Positions 55,062 through 63,221 of a stretch of DNA of 64,000 nucleotides are shown here, piece after piece. Under the pieces are notes generated by a model. It was not told where the DNA came from. It ran no database searches and was given only the letters and a program-made list of their open reading frames with translations. The stretch's first letter is position 1. Each line of letters opens with the position of its first letter. The position numbers and the translations under genes are program-made. The stretch comes from Actinopolyspora mzabensis (GTDB taxonomy: Bacteria; Actinomycetota; Actinomycetes; Mycobacteriales; Pseudonocardiaceae), in assembly GCF_900101095.1 (NCBI RefSeq), contig NZ_FNFM01000008.1:62001-126000 (forward strand), in the 5' to 3' direction.

Positions 55062-55543
55062 GTGTCGTCTCCGCAGTGCGGACAGTCGACACCGAAAACA
55101 CGGAAAGTGCAGCTCAGGGGATGGTCGTCACCCTGACATCCCGAACGCACCACCCTTGGAGCCGGGGCTGCGCGACTCCTACGGGCGGCCTCAGCGTACT
55201 GGCGCGCACCACGATCGGGAAAGTGGGGCGCTATACGTACCGTTATTCACACTATTGCCAGGATTAGACCTTTAGAGGGTAATCACCGGGTTAGATCGGC
55301 ACAGCGAGCTACCTCTCACCCTTTACTGTGAGATAAAACACACCTGGGAGCGCGAGCGCCTGAGATCAATCGCACTTGTTATGCGAAAGAGATTCATTGT
55401 TCGCACTGTGTGTCCAAATAGCTCATTGAGTATCGCTCGTATGGTGGTGTAATTATTGAGCTGTTGACTCTTAGTACCGGAACCGTGAAAGTAATGAGCT
55501 GTTCGCCGTCCCGTTCAGATCACCCGAAAGAGCATTGCTGACC
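55062..55543. promoter_or_regulatory. Divergent promoter region between the conservon and the ABC operon
   Basis: This 482-bp gap is AT-richer than the rest of the window, especially 55200-55500, and has no gene. It must carry the promoters of cvnA and of the ABC operon. TTGACT at about 55463 could be a -35 element. The heptamer AGCTGTT occurs twice about 40 nt apart (about 55459 and 55497), possibly an operator pair before the ABC operon. Confidence 0.45.
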
Positions 55544-56566
55544 ATGGTTCGACCTGTTACGCGCGGCGGCCCCAGCGGCCGCTCACTGTCCCGGAGAGCG
55601 CTGGCGCTCGCTGCCGGAATCGGCCTGTTCCTGACCTCCGGCTGCGGTCTGCTGAGCGGCTCGGAAGGCAACGAGGACACGAACTCCGGGATGACCACCA
55701 TCAACCTGGGCACCATGCCCGCGGTTGACGTGGCGCCACTGCAACTGGCCAAGAACAAGGGCTACTTCGCCGAAGAGGGGCTGAAGATCAACACCAGCAC
55801 CATCGCCGGTGGTGCGCAAGGAATCCCGAAGATCGCCAGTGGTGAGCTGGACGTCACCTTCGGCAACTGGGTCTCGTTCATCCGGGCCAAGCAGCAGGAC
55901 AAGGTGGACGTCAAGGCCATCTCGGACGCCTACCAGGCCACCAAGGGCACCTTCCTGCTGATGCACATGCCGGACGGCTCGGTGCAGCAGCCCGCCGACC
56001 TCGAGGGCAAGAAGGTGGCCGTGAACACCCGGGCCAACCTCAACGAACTCACCGCGGTGAGCGCGCTGGAGACCCGAGGGGTCGACACCAGCAAGATCGA
56101 GTTCGTCACGATGGACTTCCCGGACATGCCCTCCGCACTGGAGCGGGGCGATGTCGCCGCGGCCTCGGTGATCGAACCCTTCATCTCCCGCGCCAACCAG
56201 CTCGGCGCGGAGACCCTGCTGGACCAGGCCTCCGGCCCGACCGCGAACATGCCGATCGCGGGTTACGCCGCCACCAGCCAGTGGGTCGAGCAGAACTCCG
56301 AAGCCGCCGCCAAGTTCCAGCGCGTGATGTCGAAGGCCCAGGCCGAGGCCAACGGGGATCGCAACACGGTCGAGGAACTGCTGCCGCAGTACACCAAGAT
56401 CAAGCCCAAGACGGCCTCGCTGGTCACGATCGGCACCTACCCGTCGACACTCGAAGCCAGCAGGCTCAAGAGCGTCGTGAGCCTGATGGAGAACAACGGG
56501 GAGCTCCCGGCGAACCAGTTCGACATCAAGACGATGCTCTACCAGGCACCCGAGAGCAACGAGTGA
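55544..56566 (+). CDS. NitT/TauT-type ABC transporter substrate-binding lipoprotein
   Basis: This 340-residue binding protein has a twin-basic N terminus and a lipoprotein signal (LALAAGIGLFLTSGCG, lipobox T-S-G-C). The mature part reads TINLGTMPAVDVAPLQLAKNKGYFAEEGLKI, the classic start of SsuA/TauA/ThiY-type proteins (first 20 only: TINLGTMPAVDVAPLQLAKN). Further landmarks are GELDVTFGNWVSFIRAKQQ, ADLEGKKVAVNTRANLNEL and ERGDVAAASVIEPFI. The ligand could be a sulfonate, nitrate, taurine or a pyrimidine; no decisive motif is visible. The start ATG 55544 was chosen over an in-frame TTG at 55535; GAAAGAG lies upstream. A strong hairpin separates it from the permease genes, so it is likely made in excess. 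Confidence 0.88.
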   Translation: MVRPVTRGGPSGRSLSRRALALAAGIGLFLTSGCGLLSGSEGNEDTNSGMTTINLGTMPAVDVAPLQLAKNKGYFAEEGLKINTSTIAGGAQGIPKIASGELDVTFGNWVSFIRAKQQDKVDVKAISDAYQATKGTFLLMHMPDGSVQQPADLEGKKVAVNTRANLNELTAVSALETRGVDTSKIEFVTMDFPDMPSALERGDVAAASVIEPFISRANQLGAETLLDQASGPTANMPIAGYAATSQWVEQNSEAAAKFQRVMSKAQAEANGDRNTVEELLPQYTKIKPKTASLVTIGTYPSTLEASRLKSVVSLMENNGELPANQFDIKTMLYQAPESNE

Positions 56567-56585
56567 CCTGAGGACGAGCAACGAA

Positions 56586-56614
56586 GCCGGGCCGCCGAAC
56601 GCGGCCCGGCATTT
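56586..56614 (+). terminator. Hairpin attenuator between the binding-protein and permease genes
   Basis: GCCGGGCCGC pairs perfectly with GCGGCCCGGC over 5 nt, followed by ATTTG. It is a likely partial terminator that keeps the binding protein above the permeases. Confidence 0.75.
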
Positions 56615-56753
56615 GCTTGCCGCTCGACTGATCGAGGTTTTCCGCCCGGGAGGGCGAGGCGTTCGCCGGGCCGAAGCTCCCGGCGGGAGCGACTCGTAAC
56701 AGTGTCCCGGATCGACGGATCCCGGCCAAACCATCGGAACCAGTCAGGAAATC

Positions 56754-57518
56754 ATGCGTAACACCTTACGCGCGCTGATCGGGGTCGCCGTCTTTCTCGT
56801 GATTTGCGAGATCGTCGGCCGTTCCGGTCTGGCGCCACAGCAGTATCTCCCACCTCCGTCCACCGTGCTGCAGGAACTCGTGCGGATGCTCGGCGAGCAG
56901 GACTTCCTGCGCGACGTGGTCGCCACCGTCCTGGCATGGCTGATCGCGCTGTTCTGCTGCGCTGTGATCGCCGTGCCCGGCGGGCTGTTGCTCGGCAGCG
57001 TGCCGTTGCTGCGCACCGCGGTGACGGCACTGATCGAATTCCTTCGCCCCGTACCCTCGGTCGCGCTGATCCCGCTGGTGGTGGTCGTGGCGGCGGGCAG
57101 TCCCGCGGGCAAGATCTTTCTAGCAGTCTACGCCGGTCTGTGGCCACTGTTGTTCAACACGATCTACGCCATCGGTGAGATCGACGACCAGTTGCTCGAG
57201 TCCGCCCGGGCGTTCCGGATCTCGCGAACGCAGGTGCTGCTGCGTGTGAAGCTGCCCAACGTGATCCCGTTCGTGTTCACCGGTCTGCGACTGTCCGCGA
57301 GCACCGCACTGATCGTGCTGATCAGCGCCGAGATGCTCATGGGCAGCAACGGGGGAATCGGCCACTACATCTACCTGGCCAGCAGCGGTGCGGGCCGGAT
57401 GGATCAGGTACTGGCGGGAACCCTGGTCGCGGGCGTGTTCGGCTACCTGATCAACGCGGGCATGGCCGGCGCGCAACGGAAGTGGATCACCTGGGCCCCG
57501 GCGGGAGGAACATCATGA
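56754..57518 (+). CDS. ABC transporter permease, NitT/TauT type (first)
   Basis: This 254-residue permease has six hydrophobic helices and the EAA-type coupling loop ESARAFRISRTQVLLRVKLPN. Other family parts are LAPQQYLPPPSTVLQEL, EFLRPVPSVALIPLVVVVAAG and LRLSASTALIVLISAEML. It pairs with the second permease as a heterodimer, unusual because SsuC/TauC proteins commonly act as homodimers. ATG 56754 has no strong ribosome site. Its end overlaps the start of the second permease gene by 4 bases (ATGA). Confidence 0.9.
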   Translation: MRNTLRALIGVAVFLVICEIVGRSGLAPQQYLPPPSTVLQELVRMLGEQDFLRDVVATVLAWLIALFCCAVIAVPGGLLLGSVPLLRTAVTALIEFLRPVPSVALIPLVVVVAAGSPAGKIFLAVYAGLWPLLFNTIYAIGEIDDQLLESARAFRISRTQVLLRVKLPNVIPFVFTGLRLSASTALIVLISAEMLMGSNGGIGHYIYLASSGAGRMDQVLAGTLVAGVFGYLINAGMAGAQRKWITWAPAGGTS

Positions 57519-58321
57519 GCACCGAAGGAACCAGGGTCCGCGCTCGTGGTCGGCTGACCGGGGCCGCGCTGCAACTCACGGTACTGATCGTGTGCGTGCT
57601 GCTTTGGCAGCTGATCACCGTCGGCGGTGACAACACGTTCTTCCCCACCCCGTTCCAGATCGTCACCAGGACCTGGGAACTGTGGTTCAGCGGTGGGATC
57701 GGCACGCTCTTCCTGACCGAAGCCGCGTTCGACGACGTGCTGCCCAGCATCGGCAGGTTGCTGCTCGGATGGCTGATCGCCGGAGTCGGCGGAGTGGCTC
57801 TCGGCCTGGCGCTGGGGCGTTCGCGCAACGCGCTCGCCTACGTGGGGCCGCTGTTGTCCTTCGCGCGGTCCATCCCGCCCCCGGCGCTGCTGCCGGTGTT
57901 CATGGTGCTGTTCAGCATCGGCTTCAAAATGCAGCTGGCCACGATCGTCTTCGGCTGCGTGTGGCCGATCCTGCTCAACAGCGCCGACGGCGCGCGTTCG
58001 GTGGACGTCACCAAGACCGAGACCGCTCGCGCCTTCCGGATATCCCGTCCGCTCTGGTTCGGCTCGGTGGTGCTTCCCAGCGCCGTGCCGAAGATCTTCG
58101 CGGGTCTGCGGATCAGCCTCTCGCTGGCGCTGATCATGATGGTGATCTCGGAGCTGGTCGGAGCCAGCGACGGCCTGGGCCACGCGATGGTGCTGGCGCG
58201 CGACCAACTCGACTACGAACAGCTCTGGGGCGGAATCGTACTCATCGGCGTTCTCGGCTACGTGCTGAACGCGATCCTCTCGGCTGTCGAGAGCCGTGTC
58301 CTCAAGGCGGTGCCGCAATGA
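57515..58321 (+). CDS. ABC transporter permease, NitT/TauT type (second)
   Basis: This 268-residue permease is similar to the first. The motifs are TFFPTPFQIVTRTWELW, SFARSIPPPALLPVFMVLFSIGFKMQ, the coupling loop ETARAFRISRPLWFGSVVLPSAVPK and LALIMMVISELVGAS. GGGAGGAA lies upstream of ATG 57515, and the start and end overlap neighbouring genes by 4 bases (ATGA), giving tight coupling. The two permeases probably arose from duplication and form one channel. Confidence 0.9.
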   Translation: MSTEGTRVRARGRLTGAALQLTVLIVCVLLWQLITVGGDNTFFPTPFQIVTRTWELWFSGGIGTLFLTEAAFDDVLPSIGRLLLGWLIAGVGGVALGLALGRSRNALAYVGPLLSFARSIPPPALLPVFMVLFSIGFKMQLATIVFGCVWPILLNSADGARSVDVTKTETARAFRISRPLWFGSVVLPSAVPKIFAGLRISLSLALIMMVISELVGASDGLGHAMVLARDQLDYEQLWGGIVLIGVLGYVLNAILSAVESRVLKAVPQ

Positions 58322-59592
58322 CCAACACCCCGACAGTGGAGCAATCCGAACCGATAACCGACAGGAGCGACACCGTGCCGAAGATGCTGGAAGTCACGGG
58401 GTTGGGCCACACCTACGCGGGCAGTCAACAGCACACCGCGATCGGCGACGTGTCCTTCGACGTGGAGTCGGGCCAGTTGGCCTGCATCGTCGGCCCCTCG
58501 GGATGCGGCAAGTCGACGCTGCTGCGCTGCCTCGCCTCCCTGATCGCGCCGAGTCGCGGCGAGGTGCGGATGCACGGCGACCTGGTGCGAGGTGTGCCGG
58601 AGGACCTGGCTGTGGTCTTCCAGGACTACAGCCGCTCGCTTTTTCCGTGGATGAGTGTGCGCGGCAACATCGAGTTCCCGCTGCGCTCCCGCGGTATCGG
58701 CAAGTCCGAGCGCCGGGAACGGGCGGAACAGACGCTGCGATGGGTGGGACTGGCCGGTTCGGAACGCAAGTATCCCTGGCAGCTCTCCGGCGGCATGCAG
58801 CAGCGCGTTGCCATCGCCCGGGCACTGGCCTGCCGTCCCGCGCTGTTGCTGATGGACGAGCCGTTCGCCTCGGTGGACGCGCAGACCAGGTTCGAGCTCG
58901 AGGACCTGCTGCTGCAGGTGCGCAAGGAGCAGGACACGACGATTCTGCTGGTCACCCACGACATCGACGAGAGCGTGTACCTCAGCGACCGGGTGTTGGT
59001 GCTCTCGAAGTCCCCGGCCTCCATAGTGGCCGATCTGCCGGTCGAACTCGGTGAGGATCGCGACCAGATCAGTACGCGCGAATCGGAGACTTTCGTTCAG
59101 CTGCGTGGCGAGATAGCCAGGCTGTTGCGAAACCGCGAGCAGCAGGCCGACTCGGACGGTTCCGCGACCAACCGCGAACCGAGCACCGAGGCCGGGGAGA
59201 CCGGCGAGACCGGCGACGAACGTGGTTCCGGGGAAGCTCCGCAAGCCCCGGCCGATCGAACCGGGGACACGACGCCGGATACCGACACGGACTCGACTTC
59301 GACGGCGGACTCGTCCGGTGAGGCCGAACCGGACTCCGGGGCGACCCTGGACTCCGAGACGGCACCGGAGCAGGCCGAGGAACGACCCCGGACGGAAGAA
59401 TCCGCTCACGAGGAAGAACCGGACTCCCGCACGGAATCGGCCGAGGCCGGTGAGGCGGATTCGGGAACGGACGCGGCTTCCGAAACCGAGGCGAGTTCCA
59501 GGACCGCGGCGGTGTCGGAAACCGAGGGTGGGGAGTCCGAACCGGAATCGGCCGACTCCACGGCGGAATCGGCGGTGCGCGAGTCGCGCTGA
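58318..59592 (+). CDS. ABC transporter ATPase with a long acidic C-terminal tail
   Basis: This 424-residue protein combines a standard SsuB/TauB-type ATPase (about residues 25-265) with a tail of about 150 residues. The ATPase has Walker A VGPSGCGKST, signature QLSGGMQQRVAIARAL, Walker B LLLMDEPFASVD and H-loop VTHDID. The tail is almost entirely Glu, Asp, Ser, Thr, Ala and Gly (for example GETGETGDERGSGEAP and EADSGTDAASETEASS) with few basic residues and no predicted fold. Such a tail is not part of the family. It could reflect salt adaptation or a regulatory disordered region. ATG 58318 overlaps the previous stop codon. A strong terminator follows. Confidence 0.9.
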   Translation: MTNTPTVEQSEPITDRSDTVPKMLEVTGLGHTYAGSQQHTAIGDVSFDVESGQLACIVGPSGCGKSTLLRCLASLIAPSRGEVRMHGDLVRGVPEDLAVVFQDYSRSLFPWMSVRGNIEFPLRSRGIGKSERRERAEQTLRWVGLAGSERKYPWQLSGGMQQRVAIARALACRPALLLMDEPFASVDAQTRFELEDLLLQVRKEQDTTILLVTHDIDESVYLSDRVLVLSKSPASIVADLPVELGEDRDQISTRESETFVQLRGEIARLLRNREQQADSDGSATNREPSTEAGETGETGDERGSGEAPQAPADRTGDTTPDTDTDSTSTADSSGEAEPDSGATLDSETAPEQAEERPRTEESAHEEEPDSRTESAEAGEADSGTDAASETEASSRTAAVSETEGGESEPESADSTAESAVRESR

Positions 59593-59608
59593 CCCGTCCC
59601 GGACACGA

Positions 59609-59644
59609 GGATCCGTCCGCCACCGAGCGGTGGCGGACGGATCC
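59609..59644. terminator. Strong bidirectional terminator between the ABC operon and the anchored protein gene
   Basis: Two perfect 16-nt arms (GGATCCGTCCGCCACC) enclose a 4-nt loop in the gap between convergent genes. There is no T-run. Confidence 0.8.
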
Positions 59645-59730
59645 GGTCACCCGATGGCGCCCGAGAACGCGCCGCCGGTATCGAACGAGCCGCCGCGAGC
59701 TCGTTCGCGGGAGTGGTCCGACCCGGTACT

Positions 59731-60375
59731 TCAGCCCTTACCGTTGATTTCCTTCATGCACACCGTGCGGGCGGGCTCGGGGTAGATCGCGTAGTAGGAA
59801 CCGGGAGCGCAGACGGCCTTGTCGGCCTTGTCGGCGACCTTGGTGACGTTCCGGGTGGCGTTTTCGGACTCGCAGTCGACCTTGGTGTCCAGGTGCTGCT
59901 TGTCCTGCATCCACAGACAGTCCCCGACGGTGACGTCCATGACCATGCAGTAGACGTCGCTCTCGATGGTCAGCACCTCGTAAGCCCGATTATCGGAGCA
60001 GCTCTCGTCGGTGAGGTGTTTGACGATCTTGTAGTCCGAGGCCTGGGACCCGCACGCGACCTTCTCCTCCTCGAAGCTCTGCAGGCTCGCGTCGACCAGG
60101 TCGATACAGTCACCCTTCTCGAGGTTCGGTCCCGTGAAGCCCGAGACCGCTTCGGTGATGTTCGACCGTAGCGGTCCGAGAGCGAACGTCCCGAGAACTC
60201 CGAGCAGCACCGCCACGCCGAGCGTGGTGAGTGTGATCACCAGCGGTTTACGCGCCTTGCCCTCCCCTGCTTCGGAGGTGGGCTGCTCTTCCTCGGCTTC
60301 GAGGGCGGGCTCCGCTGCTGCCCGCTGCTCTTCGGGCGGTTCCGCCGGATCGGGTGGTTGCGATGGAGTACTCAC
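59731..60375 (-). CDS. Membrane-anchored Cys-rich protein (LppU-like)
   Basis: This roughly 214-residue protein has an acidic, Pro/Glu-rich cytoplasmic head, a single helix (LVITLTTLGVAVLLGVLGTFAL) and an external domain with seven cysteines (EKGDCIDLVD, KVACGSQASDY, ESCSDN, YCMVMDVTVGDCLWM, DCESENA, AVCAPGSYYA, RTVCMKEI). This pattern resembles actinobacterial LppU/SCO3897-type proteins, whose role is unknown. I chose GTG 60375 (V-S-T-P-S-Q-P-P), which has AGAGGA five bases upstream. ATG 60435 gives 20 more residues and is possible. It is convergent with the ABC operon. Confidence 0.75.
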   Translation of the reverse strand: MSTPSQPPDPAEPPEEQRAAAEPALEAEEEQPTSEAGEGKARKPLVITLTTLGVAVLLGVLGTFALGPLRSNITEAVSGFTGPNLEKGDCIDLVDASLQSFEEEKVACGSQASDYKIVKHLTDESCSDNRAYEVLTIESDVYCMVMDVTVGDCLWMQDKQHLDTKVDCESENATRNVTKVADKADKAVCAPGSYYAIYPEPARTVCMKEINGKG

Positions 60376-60752
60376 GCCGTCCTCTTCGATAGCTTTCACT
60401 CTTTCGGACGAAGAAGGTACTGGAGTCTGCGACATGCCGGGAGCTCGTTTTCCGGCGAACCGGACAAGTGTTGTGGCAATGGAATCTCACCGCAACAGGA
60501 GTTTTGTCCCCCGCACCGCCGCACGCGGAACGAACTCGCGAAGCCGTCGCGCTCCCCGTTTCCGCGGGAGCGGGCGCCGGTCCCACGAGAGATCGACATC
60601 CACTCCACCGGCCACCTCGACGGGTACCGTGGTGCGCGACACTGTGGCACGCTCCCTCGGCGGTGGAATACTCGACGGTCGGCAACCCGTTGCGTCGGTG
60701 GTGTCCCCGCCGCGCACACCAGCACCGATCCAGTTCAGCCAGGAGCGAGCAC
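60376..60752. other. Divergent region between the anchored protein and XPB genes
   Basis: The region holds promoters for both genes but no gene of its own that I can support. If ATG 60435 is used for the neighbouring protein, the first 60 bases are coding. I found no SOS box or other recognisable operator. Confidence 0.35.
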
Positions 60753-62417
60753 GTGACCGACGGACCGCTGATCGTCCAATCGGACAAGACCATCCTGCTG
60801 GAGGTAGATCACCCCGGGGCCGAGCAGGCCCGAACCGCGATCGCACCGTTCGCCGAATTGGAACGCGCACCGGAACACGTCCACACCTACCGGGTAACCC
60901 CGCTCGCGCTCTGGAACGCGCGGGCCGCGGGGCACGACCCCGAGCAGGTGGTCGACGCGTTGGTCAACAACTCCAGGTACCCGGTTCCGCAGCCGCTGCT
61001 CGTCGACATCGTCGAGACGATGGGGCGTTACGGCAGGCTGGAGCTGTCCAACGACCCGGCGCACGGCCTGGTGCTGACGGCGCGTGATCGTGCCGTGCTC
61101 GAAGAGGTGCTTCGCAGCAAGAAAGTCAAACCCATGGTGGGGTCACGCCTGGACGACGACACCGTGGTGGTGCATCCCAGCGAACGCGGCAGGCTCAAGC
61201 AGACCCTGCTCAAACTGGGATGGCCCGCCGAGGACCTGGCGGGTTACGTGGACGGCGAGGCCCACGCGATCTCGCTGCGGCAGCACGGCTGGCAACTGCG
61301 TGACTACCAGCGGCAGGCCGTGGACTCCTTCTGGGCAGGGGGCTCGGGAGTGGTGGTGCTGCCCTGCGGCGCCGGTAAGACGCTGGTCGGCGCGGCGGCC
61401 ATGGCGGAGGCGGGGGCGACCACGCTGATCCTGGTCACCAACACGGTCGCCGGGCGACAGTGGAAGCGCGAGCTGGTGGAACGAACCTCGCTGACCGAGG
61501 ACGAGATCGGCGAGTACTCCGGTGAGCAGAAGGAGATCCGGCCGGTCACCATCGCCACTTACCAGGTGATAACCCGCAAGTCCAAGGGCGAGTACCAGCA
61601 CCTCGACCTGTTCGAGTCCCGGGACTGGGGCCTGATCGTCTACGACGAGGTGCACCTGCTTCCCGCGCCGGTGTTCCGAATGACCGCCGATCTCCAGTCC
61701 AGGCGTCGCCTCGGCCTGACCGCCACCCTCGTGCGGGAGGACGGACGGGAGAGCGACGTGTTCTCGCTGATCGGCCCCAAGCGGTTCGACGCGCCGTGGA
61801 AGGACATCGAGGCGCAGGGCTGGATCGCGCCCGCCGACTGCGTCGAGGTGCGCGTGACGCTGACCGAGAACGAACGCCTCGAGTACGCCACCGCCGAGGC
61901 CGAGGAACGCTACAAGGTGTGTGCCACCGCACGTACCAAGGCGTCGGTGGTACGGGCCATCCTGGATCAGCACCCCGGCGAGCCCGCGCTCGTCATCGGG
62001 GCCTACCTGGAACAACTGCACGAGCTGGGCCAGGAGCTGGACGCCCCGATCATCGAGGGCTCGACCAGGAACAGGGAGCGCGAGGCCCTCTACGACTCCT
62101 TCCGGCGCGGTGAGATCAACCGGCTGGTGGTATCCAAGGTCGCCAACTTCTCCATCGACCTCCCGGAGGCCTCGGTGGCCGTGCAGGTGTCCGGCACGTT
62201 CGGTTCACGGCAGGAGGAGGCCCAACGGCTGGGCAGACTGCTGCGGCCGAAGACGGAAGGTGGCCAGGCACACTTCTACTCGGTGGTTGCCAGGGACACC
62301 CTGGACACCGACTACGCTGCACACCGGCAACGCTTCCTCACCGAACAGGGCTATGCCTACCGGATAGTGGACTCCGAGGACCTGCTGGGCCCGACCGTTC
62401 CCGATGTGGACGGGTGA
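60753..62417 (+). CDS. DNA repair helicase XPB
   Basis: This 554-residue bacterial XPB is a superfamily 2 DNA helicase. An N-terminal domain (about residues 1-165) and damage-recognition-like region precede the motor. Walker A is VLPCGAGKTLVGA, motif II is YDEVHLLPAPVFR (DEVH), motif III is GLTATLVREDGRE, and the second motor domain has VIGAYLEQLHELG, VVSKVANFSIDLPEA and motif VI QEEAQRLGRLLRPK. Mycobacterial XPB is a 3' to 5' DNA helicase with repair and possible transcription roles. GTG 60753 has AGGAG upstream. The associated N-terminal-domain protein, adjacent in M. tuberculosis, is 11 kb away here. Confidence 0.95.
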   Translation: MTDGPLIVQSDKTILLEVDHPGAEQARTAIAPFAELERAPEHVHTYRVTPLALWNARAAGHDPEQVVDALVNNSRYPVPQPLLVDIVETMGRYGRLELSNDPAHGLVLTARDRAVLEEVLRSKKVKPMVGSRLDDDTVVVHPSERGRLKQTLLKLGWPAEDLAGYVDGEAHAISLRQHGWQLRDYQRQAVDSFWAGGSGVVVLPCGAGKTLVGAAAMAEAGATTLILVTNTVAGRQWKRELVERTSLTEDEIGEYSGEQKEIRPVTIATYQVITRKSKGEYQHLDLFESRDWGLIVYDEVHLLPAPVFRMTADLQSRRRLGLTATLVREDGRESDVFSLIGPKRFDAPWKDIEAQGWIAPADCVEVRVTLTENERLEYATAEAEERYKVCATARTKASVVRAILDQHPGEPALVIGAYLEQLHELGQELDAPIIEGSTRNREREALYDSFRRGEINRLVVSKVANFSIDLPEASVAVQVSGTFGSRQEEAQRLGRLLRPKTEGGQAHFYSVVARDTLDTDYAAHRQRFLTEQGYAYRIVDSEDLLGPTVPDVDG

Positions 62418-62528
62418 GAGGCGATTGCCCCGCTCCTGGGGGCGCGGGGTACGGCTCGTGGTGAGCCGGTCCCGCTTCGACGCCCGTAGTTGGACACCAC
62501 CGCAGGCGGAGGATGCTGGAGGGCCAGG

Positions 62529-63125
62529 ATGAGCACCGGGAACGACGCGACACCCACGATAGGCGGGGCTCACCGCTTCGTCGGGTTGGCCGAGAACCTG
62601 GAACGGTACGCGGGAACACCGTCCGAGGCGGAACCACCGAACGTGCACGGCCCCGATCGTGGCTACGGTCTGGTGTTTTTCCACCTGGAAAAATACCACC
62701 TCAGCTCCGTGATCAGTTCCGGGCTGCGTTTCCAACCGATCGGTGCCGAGCCCGCGCAGGAACTGGCGTGCACGGTCTACCGGGAACAGGCCGAGGCGGC
62801 CCGGTACCTGGTGGACATCTCGGCGGAGCTGTTGGTACGGAACGGGACTCACCTGGTGCCGGACCAGCTCGTGCCGAACGACAAACCGCTGCTGGCCGGG
62901 ACCGAGTTCCACGCGCTGCTGGCGGGTGGGCACCCACTCTTCCCTCCCGAGTTCACCCGGTTCACCGACGCGCAGGGGGTGGAACAGCTGCAGGTGTTCA
63001 CGCTGCTGCCGGTCACCCTGGGTGAACTGAACTTCGCGCTCGACCGGGGCGTCGCGGCGCTGCGGCAGCAGTGGGCACGCTTCGAGGTCGACGTCTTCGA
63101 CATCGGCAGGCCGAGCGTGGCCTGA
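62529..63125 (+). CDS. Suppressor-of-fused (SUFU) domain protein
   Basis: This 198-residue cytosolic protein resembles bacterial SUFU-domain proteins. The central motif is PAQELACTVYREQAEAARYLV, with HLVPDQLVPNDKPLLAGTEF and VEQLQVFTLLPVTLGELNFAL, ending RFEVDVFDIGRPS. Bacterial SUFU proteins are often immunity proteins for polymorphic toxins or stand alone. No toxin gene is next to it, so the stand-alone role is unknown. ATG 62529 has GGAGG seven bases upstream. A strong hairpin follows its stop codon. Confidence 0.82.
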   Translation: MSTGNDATPTIGGAHRFVGLAENLERYAGTPSEAEPPNVHGPDRGYGLVFFHLEKYHLSSVISSGLRFQPIGAEPAQELACTVYREQAEAARYLVDISAELLVRNGTHLVPDQLVPNDKPLLAGTEFHALLAGGHPLFPPEFTRFTDAQGVEQLQVFTLLPVTLGELNFALDRGVAALRQQWARFEVDVFDIGRPSVA

Positions 63126-63130
63126 CCCCG

Positions 63131-63169
63131 ACCACACCGCCCGGCGGTGACCACCGCCGACGGTGTGGT
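63131..63169 (+). terminator. Hairpin terminator after the SUFU-domain gene
   Basis: ACCACACCG and CGGTGTGGT form the outer stem, and GGCGGT and ACCGCC form the inner stem around a GACC loop. It begins five bases after the stop codon and is followed by GTTG. Confidence 0.75.
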
Positions 63170-63221
63170 GTTGACTCCAACCCCGTGCCCGGGTTGGTAC
63201 GCACGTGCCAGGATCGAAGTC

